The notes under the pieces are model-generated. The model searched no databases and had not been told where the DNA came from. It saw nothing but the letters and a program-made list of their open reading frames with translations. Below are positions 9,383 through 19,174 of a DNA stretch of 34,451 bases, in pieces (the stretch's first letter is position 1; every line of letters starts with the position of its first letter). Origin of the DNA: Sphingobacteriales bacterium (GTDB taxonomy: Bacteria; Bacteroidota; Bacteroidia; Chitinophagales; Chitinophagaceae); assembly GCA_024640465.1 (NCBI GenBank), contig JAHEEX010000014.1:1-34451 (forward strand), given 5' to 3'. The translations under genes were made by a program, and so were the position numbers.

Positions 9383-9514
9383 ATGATCAATTAACGAATT
9401 AAGGAATTGGTGAATTAACGGATTAAACAGACCCCATCTAAAAAAATATCTTAATTTAATTTCTATTGCCTGTTTTCTTTTTCTCTCTCATTATCTTTTT
9501 ACCTGGTATCTTTT

Positions 9515-11254
9515 TTATGCAATATTCTTCTTCTTCATTTCATCCACCAGGTATTCAGATGCCCGCATAGACAGTGCAAGAATCGTCCAGGTAATATTTT
9601 TATCCGCCTGAGAAACAAAAGGGCCGCCATCTACCACAAACAGATTTTTACAATCGTGCGCCTGGTTCCATTTATTTAGCGCAGATGATTTGGGATCGCT
9701 ACCCATCCTTACGGTTCCTGCTTCATGAATGATCTTACCGGGTGTTTCAAGTCCGTAATTATTATCAGGGCCATCATCGCCCCAGGTTATCACTGCACCC
9801 ATGGCATGCATCATTTCCCTGAACGTTTCTTTCATATGCTTTGCCTGTTTTATTTCGTAGTCGGTGTATTTTACATCGAATCGTAAGACTGGAATGCCAT
9901 ATTTGTCTACTACATTGGGATCAATTTCACACCGATTAGATGCCAGCGCAATGGCTTCTCCCCTTCCTGCCATGCCAACACCTGCACCATAGAAAAAGCG
10001 ATAATCCTCTTTTAATGATTTTCCATACCCACCGGCTTCCTTTTGTTTGCCATTTACAGGATACGTACCGTTCATCCCTTCTATCCCAAAACCAAAACCA
10101 TAAGCCGGTTGGCCCATTCCTCCCCAATATTCAATATGGTACCCCCTTGGAAAATCAAGTTTCTTATTATCACCCCACCAGGGTGAATAGACATGCATAC
10201 CTCCCACACCATCTTCGTTGTATCTTTTGCGACCAAATAATTGAGGCAGCACACCACCCATGGCAGCACCTGTTGAATCGTGCAGGTATCTCCCCACCAC
10301 ACCGCTGTTATTAGCAAGGCCGTTGGGATGCCTGGCTGATTTAGAATTAAGCAGGAGTCGGGCAGATTCGCAGGCACTGGCTGCTAATATCACCGTCCTC
10401 CCGGTAACCTGGTACTCCATCATATCATCTTTACTGACATAGGAAACACCGGTTGCCAGGCCTTCGCTATTTGTAAGGACTTCCCTAACCATGGCACTTG
10501 GGATCACATCAACATTCCCGGTTTTAATAGCCGGTTTGATTAATACAGATGATGAAGAAAAATCACCATACACCGTACAACCCCTGTTACATTGTGAGCA
10601 GAAAAAACACTGTCCGCGTTCGTCATTTATTTTTTGTGTAAGAATCGATAGCCGTGATGGGATAACCGGTACTCCCGATTTCTGTCCGGCGTTTTTGATC
10701 ATTATTTCATGCAACCTGGGTTTGGGTGGTGGCAGGAAAAATCCATCCGGATCATTTTCCAAACCTTCATTTGTACCAAAGACACCTATGAGTTTATCGA
10801 TGCGGTCGTAAAAAGGCTTTATATCTTCATATCCAATGGGCCAGTCGTCACCAAGCCCATCAATGCTTTTTCTTTTAAAATCTTTAGGTCCAAAACGAAG
10901 CGAGATCCTGCCCCAGTGATTAGTCCTGCCACCCAGCATCCTTGCCCGCCACCAGTCCCAATTGGTGCCTTCTTTCTTGGTATATGGTTCTCCATCAATC
11001 TCCCATCCCCAATAGCTGGCATCAAAATCGCCAAAAGGCCTGAAATGTGTACTGGCACCCCTGCGGGGAGATTCCCAGGGATTTTTTAACTGGGTAACAT
11101 TTTTGGCAGGGTCATACATAGGTCCGGCTTCCAGCAGGCATACCTTAAGGCCTGCTTTAGACAACATATATGCGGCCATACCGCCACCAGCACCTGAGCC
11201 AACAATTACAGCATCATATTGCTTGGTTTGTTTTTTTACCTGGAAATCGGGCAT
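9515..11254 (-). CDS. GMC-family FAD-dependent oxidoreductase
   Basis: 579 aa; FAD motif [34 protein letters not shown] features ([11 protein letters not shown]-terminal [33 protein letters not shown]). Confidence 0.92.
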   Translation of the reverse strand: MPDFQVKKQTKQYDAVIVGSGAGGGMAAYMLSKAGLKVCLLEAGPMYDPAKNVTQLKNPWESPRRGASTHFRPFGDFDASYWGWEIDGEPYTKKEGTNWDWWRARMLGGRTNHWGRISLRFGPKDFKRKSIDGLGDDWPIGYEDIKPFYDRIDKLIGVFGTNEGLENDPDGFFLPPPKPRLHEIMIKNAGQKSGVPVIPSRLSILTQKINDERGQCFFCSQCNRGCTVYGDFSSSSVLIKPAIKTGNVDVIPSAMVREVLTNSEGLATGVSYVSKDDMMEYQVTGRTVILAASACESARLLLNSKSARHPNGLANNSGVVGRYLHDSTGAAMGGVLPQLFGRKRYNEDGVGGMHVYSPWWGDNKKLDFPRGYHIEYWGGMGQPAYGFGFGIEGMNGTYPVNGKQKEAGGYGKSLKEDYRFFYGAGVGMAGRGEAIALASNRCEIDPNVVDKYGIPVLRFDVKYTDYEIKQAKHMKETFREMMHAMGAVITWGDDGPDNNYGLETPGKIIHEAGTVRMGSDPKSSALNKWNQAHDCKNLFVVDGGPFVSQADKNITWTILALSMRASEYLVDEMKKKNIA

Positions 11255-11450
11255 GAAGTATCAGATTATTAGAGTTATTGAAGGAACATGAAAATTAACA
11301 AAAAGCATGATATGAAAAAATTATTACACGGAAAATATTTCAATCAGATAACCCGATGAAACCATTGTTCTCACTAAAGCCTTATCAATTAACATATCAA
11401 TATAGTTAGGAATTAATTCTACCTTGGGAGTTTAGAAATCAAATCAACAT

Positions 11451-13568
11451 ATGAAGAGGATTTTAGCAGTAATTATTATCATGTTTGTTTTCTCCTGTAA
11501 AGAGAAAAATACCTCAACAGATATCCAGCCCCCTAAGGCACGCAAAGAAACAAAAGTATTTACCGAACACGGAAAACAACGTAATGATGACTATTATTGG
11601 TTAAGTAACCCAAAGGATACCTCCGTCATTGCCCACCTGAAAGCGGAAAACGCCAATGTGGAAGCCATGATGAAACATACCGAAGGAACACAAAAGAAAT
11701 TATATGATGAAATGGTGGAGCGGATAGAACAACGGTATGAATCCCTTCCGACTAAACAAAATGGATATTGGTATTACACACGTTATACAGAAAAAAGCCA
11801 GTATCCCATGTATTGCCGGAAGAAAGGCCTTACAAACGCACCGGAACAAATCATGATGGATGTAAATACCCTGGCTGAGGGGCACCAGATATATCTTGTG
11901 CGTGGCAGGTCTGTCAGCAGGGATAATAACTGGATGGCATTTGCAGAAGACACTACCGGAAACAGACGCTGCAATACTTATTTTAAGAACCTCAATACCG
12001 GCGCTTTATCCAAAGAAATCATCCCTAACACATCTGGTTCTTATGCATGGTCTAACGACAATAAAACATTTTATTATATCGTAAATGATCAAGCCGTACG
12101 CCCCTATAAACTAATGAAGCATATCCTGGGTAATGATGCTTTAACCGATCAGGAAATCTACATGGAAAAAGACAGCACCTTTACGCTGAATCTTTCCACA
12201 TCAAAAGACAACCGGTACATCTTTATTTATTCTTCAAGCACAACAACAACCGAAGCCCGATACCTGGATGCAAATAACCCCACTGCTGCTGCAGTTTTGA
12301 TACAGCCACGCCAGAGAGACTTACTGTATTATCCCAATTATGTGGAAGGAAATAATTTTGTGATATATCATAATCACCAGGCAAAAAATTTTAAGTTATC
12401 CCAAACTCCTATTGCCAATCCAGGTATCAATAACTGGACAGATATCATACCACACCAGGATTCCGCATTACTGGAGAATGTGGAAATATTACAGCATTAT
12501 ATTGTTGCTCAGCATAAGTTTAAAGGCCTTAATAGAATTACTGTAATAAACCGCAAAGACAACTCCAGTTATATAATTCCCTTTTCAGAAGACGCTTATG
12601 TGGCAAATATGGATATGCCAACAGATGATTTTAGTTCGGACAGCATTAGATATTCATACACATCTTTAACAACACCTACATCTGATTATGGATTTAACCT
12701 GGCTACGAAACAAAAAGTTGCATTGAAGCAACAAAAAGTAGGCGGTGGTTTCAAACAATCTGATTACGAAACCAAAAGGATATGGGCTCCCGCTACAGAT
12801 GGCACTGAGGTTCCTGTATCAATTGTATACAAAAAGGGCTTATTTAAAAAAGACGGCAGCAACCCCCTATTATTATATGCATATGGTTCATACGGAATCA
12901 GTACTGATCCATCGTTCAACAGTTCAGTGATCAGTTTACTCGATCGTGGGTTTGTTTTTGCCATTGCGCATGTAAGAGGCGGTCAGGAAATGGGCAGGTA
13001 TTGGTATGAAGATGGGAAACTGTTAAAGAAGAAAAATACATTTACTGATTTTATAGACTGCGCACTATTCCTGGTAAAAGAAAAATACACTTCGTCAGAC
13101 AAACTCTTTGCTAATGGCGGCAGTGCAGGTGGTATGCTTATGGGTGCTGTGATCAATATGCAACCGGGACTTTTCCGTGGCATTATTGCGGAAGTTCCGT
13201 GGATGGATGTTGTTACGGATTCTTTTGATCCTAACCTTCCATTGGTAACCCTGGAATATGATGAATGGGGTGATCCAAGGGATAAAAATGCATATGATTA
13301 TATGATGAGCTGGTCGCCATACGATAATGTTACAAAAGCGAACTACCCAGCTATCCTGGCTACAGGTGGTTTGAATGATACACAGGTCCCCTATTTTTCT
13401 CCGGCCAAATGGGTTCAAAAAGTTCGGGAAAACAATACAGGAAATAATCCCGTTCTGTTTAAATGCAATATGGGTGCGGGCCATGGTGGTGAATCCGGCA
13501 GATTTGAACGACAAAAACTTACAGCTTTGAAGTATGCCTTTATGCTGGATCTTATCAATAAAAAATAA
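11451..13568 (+). CDS. S9 family serine peptidase (prolyl oligopeptidase / oligopeptidase B type), lipoprotein
   Basis: 705 aa; lipobox-like MKRILAVIIIMFVFSCKEKN; catalytic elbow GGSAGGMLMGAVINMQPGLFRGIIAEVPWMDVVTD; FAIAHVRGGQEMGRYWYEDGK; C-terminal GAGHGGESGRF. Confidence 0.93.
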   Translation: MKRILAVIIIMFVFSCKEKNTSTDIQPPKARKETKVFTEHGKQRNDDYYWLSNPKDTSVIAHLKAENANVEAMMKHTEGTQKKLYDEMVERIEQRYESLPTKQNGYWYYTRYTEKSQYPMYCRKKGLTNAPEQIMMDVNTLAEGHQIYLVRGRSVSRDNNWMAFAEDTTGNRRCNTYFKNLNTGALSKEIIPNTSGSYAWSNDNKTFYYIVNDQAVRPYKLMKHILGNDALTDQEIYMEKDSTFTLNLSTSKDNRYIFIYSSSTTTTEARYLDANNPTAAAVLIQPRQRDLLYYPNYVEGNNFVIYHNHQAKNFKLSQTPIANPGINNWTDIIPHQDSALLENVEILQHYIVAQHKFKGLNRITVINRKDNSSYIIPFSEDAYVANMDMPTDDFSSDSIRYSYTSLTTPTSDYGFNLATKQKVALKQQKVGGGFKQSDYETKRIWAPATDGTEVPVSIVYKKGLFKKDGSNPLLLYAYGSYGISTDPSFNSSVISLLDRGFVFAIAHVRGGQEMGRYWYEDGKLLKKKNTFTDFIDCALFLVKEKYTSSDKLFANGGSAGGMLMGAVINMQPGLFRGIIAEVPWMDVVTDSFDPNLPLVTLEYDEWGDPRDKNAYDYMMSWSPYDNVTKANYPAILATGGLNDTQVPYFSPAKWVQKVRENNTGNNPVLFKCNMGAGHGGESGRFERQKLTALKYAFMLDLINKK

Positions 13569-13615
13569 ACTGCATTAAGGCTATGAATTATCTTTTTAAA
13601 ATCAATACGCTATTT

Positions 13616-13623
13616 TATTTTTG
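13616..13623 (+). promoter_or_regulatory. candidate Bacteroidota -7 box (TAnnTTTG)
   Basis: TATTTTTG matches the TAnnTTTG consensus about 70 bp upstream of the patatin gene; no convincing -33 TTTG partner. Confidence 0.3.
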
Positions 13624-13691
13624 TAAGGACAAGTGCAATAAATCATATCAAAACTTATGTAGTTCTTGATACAAATATCCGTTTCACTTAT

Positions 13692-15962
13692 ATGATTCAT
13701 TATAAACAGGTAAGATTTAAGCTGTGTATTTGGCTTCTTATAGCAACGACCAGTTTATCCATTTCAAATGAGGTATTCGCTCAAACTAAACCCGGCAGGC
13801 CAAAAATAGGACTTACACTTAGCGGTGGGGGCGCAAAAGGCATAGCGCATATTGGCATATTAAAGGCGCTGGATTCAGCAGGCCTGAAGATAGATTATAT
13901 CACCGGAACAAGCATGGGATCTATCGTAGGAGCACTATATGCTGTTGGTTATTCAGGCAGGCAAATTGAGGAGATTTCAAAAAATATCAACTGGAATGAA
14001 CTTCTTTCCAATACCTCAGATTTGCGTTCCATCATAATGGAAGAAAAAGACGAATATGGCAAATACGCCGTAGAGTTACCATATCAAAACCATAGCTTCA
14101 GGCTGCCAACAGGTGTAGTGGAAAGTGAGGAGTTATGGCTTAAATTCTCCGAATTATTTTTCCCGGTTTGTGATATAAAATCTTTTGATAAGTTCAGCAT
14201 CCCCTTTAAATGTATTGCAACGAATGCTGCCAATGGAGAGATGGTAATGCTGGAAAATGGTGAAATAGCGCAGGCCGTACGGTCTAGCATGGCCATTCCT
14301 TCATTTTTTACTGCAGTTGATTATAATGGCAAGAAGTTGGTTGATGGCGGGCTCGTAAGAAATTTCCCTGTAAGGGATGCCAAAACAATGGGAGCTGACT
14401 ATGTAATTGGTGTCAACGTTAGCTCCGGCCTTACACCAACCGAAAAATTAAACAACCCGGTTGCGGTTCTGATGAATTCTGTTTTTTTCAAAGAAGCAGA
14501 AGATAGCAAAAAAGAAATTCCGCTCTGTTACATTTATATACCCATGCCAGTTGAAAATTTTGGAACCGCCAGTTTCAATAAAAGCGAGGAAATATTGGAT
14601 ACCGGTATCGCTGTGGGCAACAGGTATTATCAGCAATTCAAAGCACTGGTTGATTCTTTGGATATTATCTATGGTAAAGAAAAATTTATCAGCAATCGGT
14701 TACCGGCGAAAGATTCCGTTTTGATAAGCCACGTTGAAACAGTTGGATTGAAAAAAGTAGATCCGGTTTTTTTTGCGCATTTCCTGAACATCAAACCAGG
14801 CCAATATTATACTCCTGAACTGATTTCAAAAAAAATCCGTAAAGTATTTGGCACCAGGTATTTTAACCGTATAACATACACGCTTCAACCCCAGCCTGAC
14901 GGCAGCTCAAAGATTGTTTTTGATGTAGTGGAAAATCCCATTTCTGCAGCAAAAGCTGCCTTACATTATAATTCATTTATGGGGGTAAGCCTGGTATTCA
15001 ATTTTACCACACGCAATTTCTTTACAAAAAGTTCACGTACTTTTTTCACCATGAACCTGGGAGAAAATTTCAGGATAAGGGGAGAACATATGCAGTATTT
15101 AGGTAAAAATAAAAATATTGCGATGATTCTTGGAACACGGTTTGAATCCATAGACTTTAATACTTATAGCGATTATAAAGCAGAAGATGTATACAGGCAA
15201 AATTATTTCAATGGGGAGATCAAATTTCAATATTCCTGGAACAGAGCTATGGCAGTTGGCATTGGCACTCGATTTGAAAATCTTTTTTATAAGCCTTCAT
15301 TAAAAGCTAATTTTTCATTGAGAGGGAAAAATGAATTTTTAACAACTTCCGTATATTTCAAACACAATACACTCGACAGAAATGTATACCCGCGTAGAGG
15401 ATCCTTTATTGAATTAAATACAGAGTATGTTTACGCGCAGTCAGGGAAAATAGAGTTTTATTCGGATGGGCAACCTATCATTAATACCGACTCACTGGGA
15501 GTTGAATATAAACCTTACCCGAGGGTATCAACTACGATTCAACAGTTTTTTAAAGCAGGAAAGAAAGGAACATTTGAAGCTATTTTCCAGGCCGGCATGA
15601 ATTTTAATTACAGCCAGTTTTTTCTGAATGATTTTTACGGGGGAGGGTTATTAAGGCAATTCCGGAATCAGGTAACATTTGCCGGGTATCCTGAAGGAAC
15701 TGTAAATAGTGGAAGTATAGTGGCCTTACAGGCTGCGTACAGGCATGAATTATACAGCAGCCTGTACTTAACCCTAAGGGCTAATGGCATGTTTTACAAC
15801 CTTGTTTCAAATAAGTATTCTAATCCGGAAACTTCTTTTCTTTCCGGCTATTCACTTAGTATGGCATATCTATCCACCATTGGACCCATTGAATTCAGCG
15901 TAATGTATGGTGATCAGTCAAAGAGGTTGGTTACATATGTCAATATTGGTCTGCCCTTTTAA
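13692..15962 (+). CDS. patatin-like phospholipase with C-terminal Omp85/BamA-type beta-barrel
   Basis: 756 aa; signal peptide; patatin motifs GGGAKGIAHIGIL, GTSMGS, DGG; POTRA-like middle; C-terminal barrel (NTLDRNVYPRRGSFIELNTEYVY..., terminal F). Confidence 0.92.
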   Translation: MIHYKQVRFKLCIWLLIATTSLSISNEVFAQTKPGRPKIGLTLSGGGAKGIAHIGILKALDSAGLKIDYITGTSMGSIVGALYAVGYSGRQIEEISKNINWNELLSNTSDLRSIIMEEKDEYGKYAVELPYQNHSFRLPTGVVESEELWLKFSELFFPVCDIKSFDKFSIPFKCIATNAANGEMVMLENGEIAQAVRSSMAIPSFFTAVDYNGKKLVDGGLVRNFPVRDAKTMGADYVIGVNVSSGLTPTEKLNNPVAVLMNSVFFKEAEDSKKEIPLCYIYIPMPVENFGTASFNKSEEILDTGIAVGNRYYQQFKALVDSLDIIYGKEKFISNRLPAKDSVLISHVETVGLKKVDPVFFAHFLNIKPGQYYTPELISKKIRKVFGTRYFNRITYTLQPQPDGSSKIVFDVVENPISAAKAALHYNSFMGVSLVFNFTTRNFFTKSSRTFFTMNLGENFRIRGEHMQYLGKNKNIAMILGTRFESIDFNTYSDYKAEDVYRQNYFNGEIKFQYSWNRAMAVGIGTRFENLFYKPSLKANFSLRGKNEFLTTSVYFKHNTLDRNVYPRRGSFIELNTEYVYAQSGKIEFYSDGQPIINTDSLGVEYKPYPRVSTTIQQFFKAGKKGTFEAIFQAGMNFNYSQFFLNDFYGGGLLRQFRNQVTFAGYPEGTVNSGSIVALQAAYRHELYSSLYLTLRANGMFYNLVSNKYSNPETSFLSGYSLSMAYLSTIGPIEFSVMYGDQSKRLVTYVNIGLPF

Positions 15963-16002
15963 AAAGAAAACAGCAATTTATCCGTAGAATTAGGCTTGAT
16001 GT

Positions 16003-17055
16003 TCAGATTGCCGACTTAATAAAATCACTTACCAGGTAAGCAATCAGTTTTCCGGTCTGGCTGCTTTCCAGGCCGTTTTGGAGCCGTTCCGCCCCTTCAC
16101 AAATATGCACTGCCGCAATCTGCTGATTGGCGCCGGCAAAATTCAGGTACTGTCGGGCATGAATAGCCGAAATTCCGGAAGGGGTCATTGCGCTCGACAA
16201 TATACCCTCAACACAATCCAGATCCAGTTCTACGATGGTGAATTGATCGTCGGTAAAAGAAAAAGCCTGTGCAAGAGACTGCATGAAATTCAATCTTTCA
16301 TGCATGAAAATATCTTCAAAAAATGAATACTGGATATTAATATTGCTGTACAGATCATCCATCATGCTCTGCGGGTTATAATTTTCATGCAATCCAACGA
16401 TGGCATACTTACCCAGATATCCTTCCTCCATGGCATAGCGGAAGCCATTACCGCTGTGCCTGCCTTCCATGATGCGGAAATCTGCATGCGCATCCACATT
16501 CACTGCATTGATCTGCGGCTTGTTGATTTTACCCTGTTTATGAAGGGCCTTTGCGCTGCCTTTTATAACAGGATAACAATTGTTGTGACCACCCCCAATG
16601 ATTATGGGTATCTTACCGGCCGCAACAATCATCTTTACCATTTCCTCCACTTCATCATCGATGATATTGGCAACTGCATGCCTGCAGGCATCAATTTTTT
16701 CCTCTGCGCTTTTTGAATGACTGTCGATCACCCTCATAACCTCGCTAAAATCAAAAAAACCGGGAAGGATGATCTCTTCGCCGGTAAATTTATCAGAACT
16801 CTGAATGTTTACAAATGACTGAACAAAGGAAGGCCATGCCGTTTCCGCACCCCCTATACCATAATTTGCCTGTATACCGATACTCTCCGGCACACCAAAA
16901 AGAACATAACGTGCAGATGATGCCCCGAGGGATTCTGGGAACTTTTCAGGGTCATCCACAACACGCAATTTCTCACCAAGTTTAGTTTCGTAACGTCTAA
17001 GGCGGGTTTGGTTCAGGAGATCCTGTTTCGAATAGAAACTGAAATGTTTTAGCAT
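16003..17055 (-). CDS. hutG: formimidoylglutamase / arginase-family (ureohydrolase) protein
   Basis: 350 aa; ureohydrolase metal-site motifs GGGHNNCY, NVDAHADFR, ELDLDCVEG; two genes downstream of hutI on the same strand. Confidence 0.75.
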   Translation of the reverse strand: MLKHFSFYSKQDLLNQTRLRRYETKLGEKLRVVDDPEKFPESLGASSARYVLFGVPESIGIQANYGIGGAETAWPSFVQSFVNIQSSDKFTGEEIILPGFFDFSEVMRVIDSHSKSAEEKIDACRHAVANIIDDEVEEMVKMIVAAGKIPIIIGGGHNNCYPVIKGSAKALHKQGKINKPQINAVNVDAHADFRIMEGRHSGNGFRYAMEEGYLGKYAIVGLHENYNPQSMMDDLYSNINIQYSFFEDIFMHERLNFMQSLAQAFSFTDDQFTIVELDLDCVEGILSSAMTPSGISAIHARQYLNFAGANQQIAAVHICEGAERLQNGLESSQTGKLIAYLVSDFIKSAI

Positions 17056-17083
17056 ATCATTGTTTTACCCAACGAATTTAGGC

Positions 17084-19114
17084 TTACTCTGCATTATTTC
17101 CCTCAGAAATTCTTTTCCGCGGCCTGACAAAGTCCATAGGGTGACTTTTAAAATACCGCCAGAGTATTCCCAGAAATTCCGGATAATCTTTCGTACGAAT
17201 GCCTCTCGACCTGATGGCTACATAAAATGAAAGGGAGAAACTCACCAGGAAATTAAGAAAGCCAATGCCCAAAACGCCCAAAATCACTATGGCTAAATAT
17301 GATTTGGAGATCATTTCCCATCCAACACCATACAAACCAATGGATATATTACCAGCAGCAATGGTTATATGTCGAATATCGAAAGGGATACCGAAGATCT
17401 TACCCACTATGCTTGCCATTCCCAGGAAAAAGCCAAGACTTATGCTGCCAATGATGGAACCTGCATGATACTCCCAATAGCGGGCAATTTTTTGTAAGCG
17501 TTGACGGGAAAAATAAAAGCGAAGGGCCGGGTGTTGTACAATCCGCTCACCAATGCGGCCAAATTTCATTTTATTTTGCACATAGCCTGCTATAAGGCCG
17601 CTAAGAAACAGGAAAAAACCTGTATTACAGGCAAATAGTAAAGATAAACTCTGCCATGGATGTTGTGCACGCAGTAAATCCATCGCTTTTTCGCCTTCAA
17701 CAATCTTAAAGCCAAGGGCCAGGTCCATGAGCCAAACCATCAAATATGTTCCGGGAAACACTACCAACAGATTACCTGCAAAAGATGCAAACTGGCTCCG
17801 CGAAACCTTTGAAAGTGTTACAGCAAGGTTATATAATTGGGGTCTTCCCTCATTCCCCCGGCTGTCTATAGAACCGGCAACTGCGTTTGCAGTAAAGGCG
17901 GGTTGTTTAGTGGCCAGAGTGGAATGCGTTTCCTCAATCAGGACAAAACCTGCACTATAATTCAGACTATATACAAATCCCTGCCAGAATGGTGCAAACT
18001 TTAACAACCCCAACAGACTTTTGATAATTACCATAAAGCAAACAATAAAGCCTCCTTTCATGGCGCTGAATATCATATTCCGATATTCGGCCGGAGAAGA
18101 CGTTATATAGGTATTTCCCTTTTTCCCTTTCTGTTCCGCGATCTGGTAAGCAAGGTATCCGGTTGTCTGGCTCAACACTTCCCGGATACTATTCTTTCTG
18201 TTTTCGTTCCTTACTACTTTGATGAAATAATCGGCCAAACTATTATTGTTGATTTTTTCATCGGCATCAATTATATCCAGCAGGAGTAAAAGCCGGTCCA
18301 GTTTCTGATCAATCTGGTAAAGTATAAAGGTCTGGGAAAGACTGGCTCCCCTCTCATGGGTATTTTCGCGGATCGTTTCAAGCTTTTGCTGACAGGCGAC
18401 CAGGGCTTTCTTTGCACCGAGGGCTTTTTTCTGTAAAGAGTCCTGGTCAGTTTCTTCTAGTGCCCCTTGTAATCCATGAATATGGAACTGTTGTACCATG
18501 AACGGATTTCCCTTTTTAAGAGGGTCTGTAGAAAGGTAATCAGAAACTTCCTTCTCACATCCTAATTGAGCAACCCGGGCAGATAAAATTTCCATAGAAA
18601 TAAGCACCTGTTCGCCAAGGATCTTTTCAGCGCCCCGGAGCGAAATATGGAGCATGGACAGCAGGAAACTCCATTGCTTACGAGGCATCCTTTCCACCCA
18701 TATATAATCGTCTTTTTTATAAAAGACCGCATCAATCACCTGCAGGAAATCCTTTTCATCTTTCAATGCAGGAATGAATTTATGTTTTATCCGTCCAACC
18801 AATTCCTTTCCTACACTTCGGGAAAGGGCCATGCCGCTGTCTGTCAGCATGGGAACAAGATTTGCATTGCGTAAGGTTATATATATGGCATGACGGATAT
18901 TTTCTGCAACCGAGGGGTCTTCCTGTAAAAGCTGGATGGACTTTTCCAATCTCGGTTCAGCCGTTTCCAATGCATAAGATTCTGGCCTGATAAGTTCTAT
19001 AAAATCCCTCAGATATGCCATGGCAGTGGCCCTGTCGCCATATGCGATGTTTATTTTTTCTTTCCGGTAATGTTCAACCAGGTTTACTTTTTCCTTTTTA
19101 CGAAACCACATCAT
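17084..19114 (-). CDS. polytopic membrane protein of the 'site-specific recombinase' (Gcr/SpecificRecomb-like) family
   Basis: 676 aa; soluble helical N-terminal half, then multiple hydrophobic segments (GGFIVCFMVIIKSLLGLL, FASFAGNLLVVFPGTYLMVWLMDLALG, LSLLFACNTGFFLFLSGLIAGYV, YLAIVILGVLGIGFLNFLVSFSLSFYVAI). Overall layout matches my recollection of that family. Confidence 0.65.
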   Translation of the reverse strand: MMWFRKKEKVNLVEHYRKEKINIAYGDRATAMAYLRDFIELIRPESYALETAEPRLEKSIQLLQEDPSVAENIRHAIYITLRNANLVPMLTDSGMALSRSVGKELVGRIKHKFIPALKDEKDFLQVIDAVFYKKDDYIWVERMPRKQWSFLLSMLHISLRGAEKILGEQVLISMEILSARVAQLGCEKEVSDYLSTDPLKKGNPFMVQQFHIHGLQGALEETDQDSLQKKALGAKKALVACQQKLETIRENTHERGASLSQTFILYQIDQKLDRLLLLLDIIDADEKINNNSLADYFIKVVRNENRKNSIREVLSQTTGYLAYQIAEQKGKKGNTYITSSPAEYRNMIFSAMKGGFIVCFMVIIKSLLGLLKFAPFWQGFVYSLNYSAGFVLIEETHSTLATKQPAFTANAVAGSIDSRGNEGRPQLYNLAVTLSKVSRSQFASFAGNLLVVFPGTYLMVWLMDLALGFKIVEGEKAMDLLRAQHPWQSLSLLFACNTGFFLFLSGLIAGYVQNKMKFGRIGERIVQHPALRFYFSRQRLQKIARYWEYHAGSIIGSISLGFFLGMASIVGKIFGIPFDIRHITIAAGNISIGLYGVGWEMISKSYLAIVILGVLGIGFLNFLVSFSLSFYVAIRSRGIRTKDYPEFLGILWRYFKSHPMDFVRPRKRISEGNNAE

Positions 19115-19174
19115 CTGTTAAATGCCCTTGCTTTTTGTTGATGTAAATTAATATCAGGCGAGTGTATGATCAAT

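Noticed and set aside
9124-9390. Minus-strand ORFs 8899..9123 and 9124..9390 overlapping the subunit-3 gene
   Set aside because: They are alternate-frame readings of the same gene (8714..9382), which is intact; not evidence of a frameshift.
10709-11089. Plus-strand ORFs 9940..10314, 10491..10811, 10709..11089 opposite the GMC gene
   Set aside because: Antisense shadow ORFs of an intact GMC oxidoreductase.
13095-13514. 139-aa minus-strand ORF opposite the S9 peptidase
   Set aside because: Antisense within a clear peptidase gene; no domain features.
17084-19114. Mobile-element interpretation of the 'site-specific recombinase' family protein
   Set aside because: No integrase, resolvase or invertase catalytic motif seen, multiple TM segments, and no flanking inverted or direct repeats noticed.
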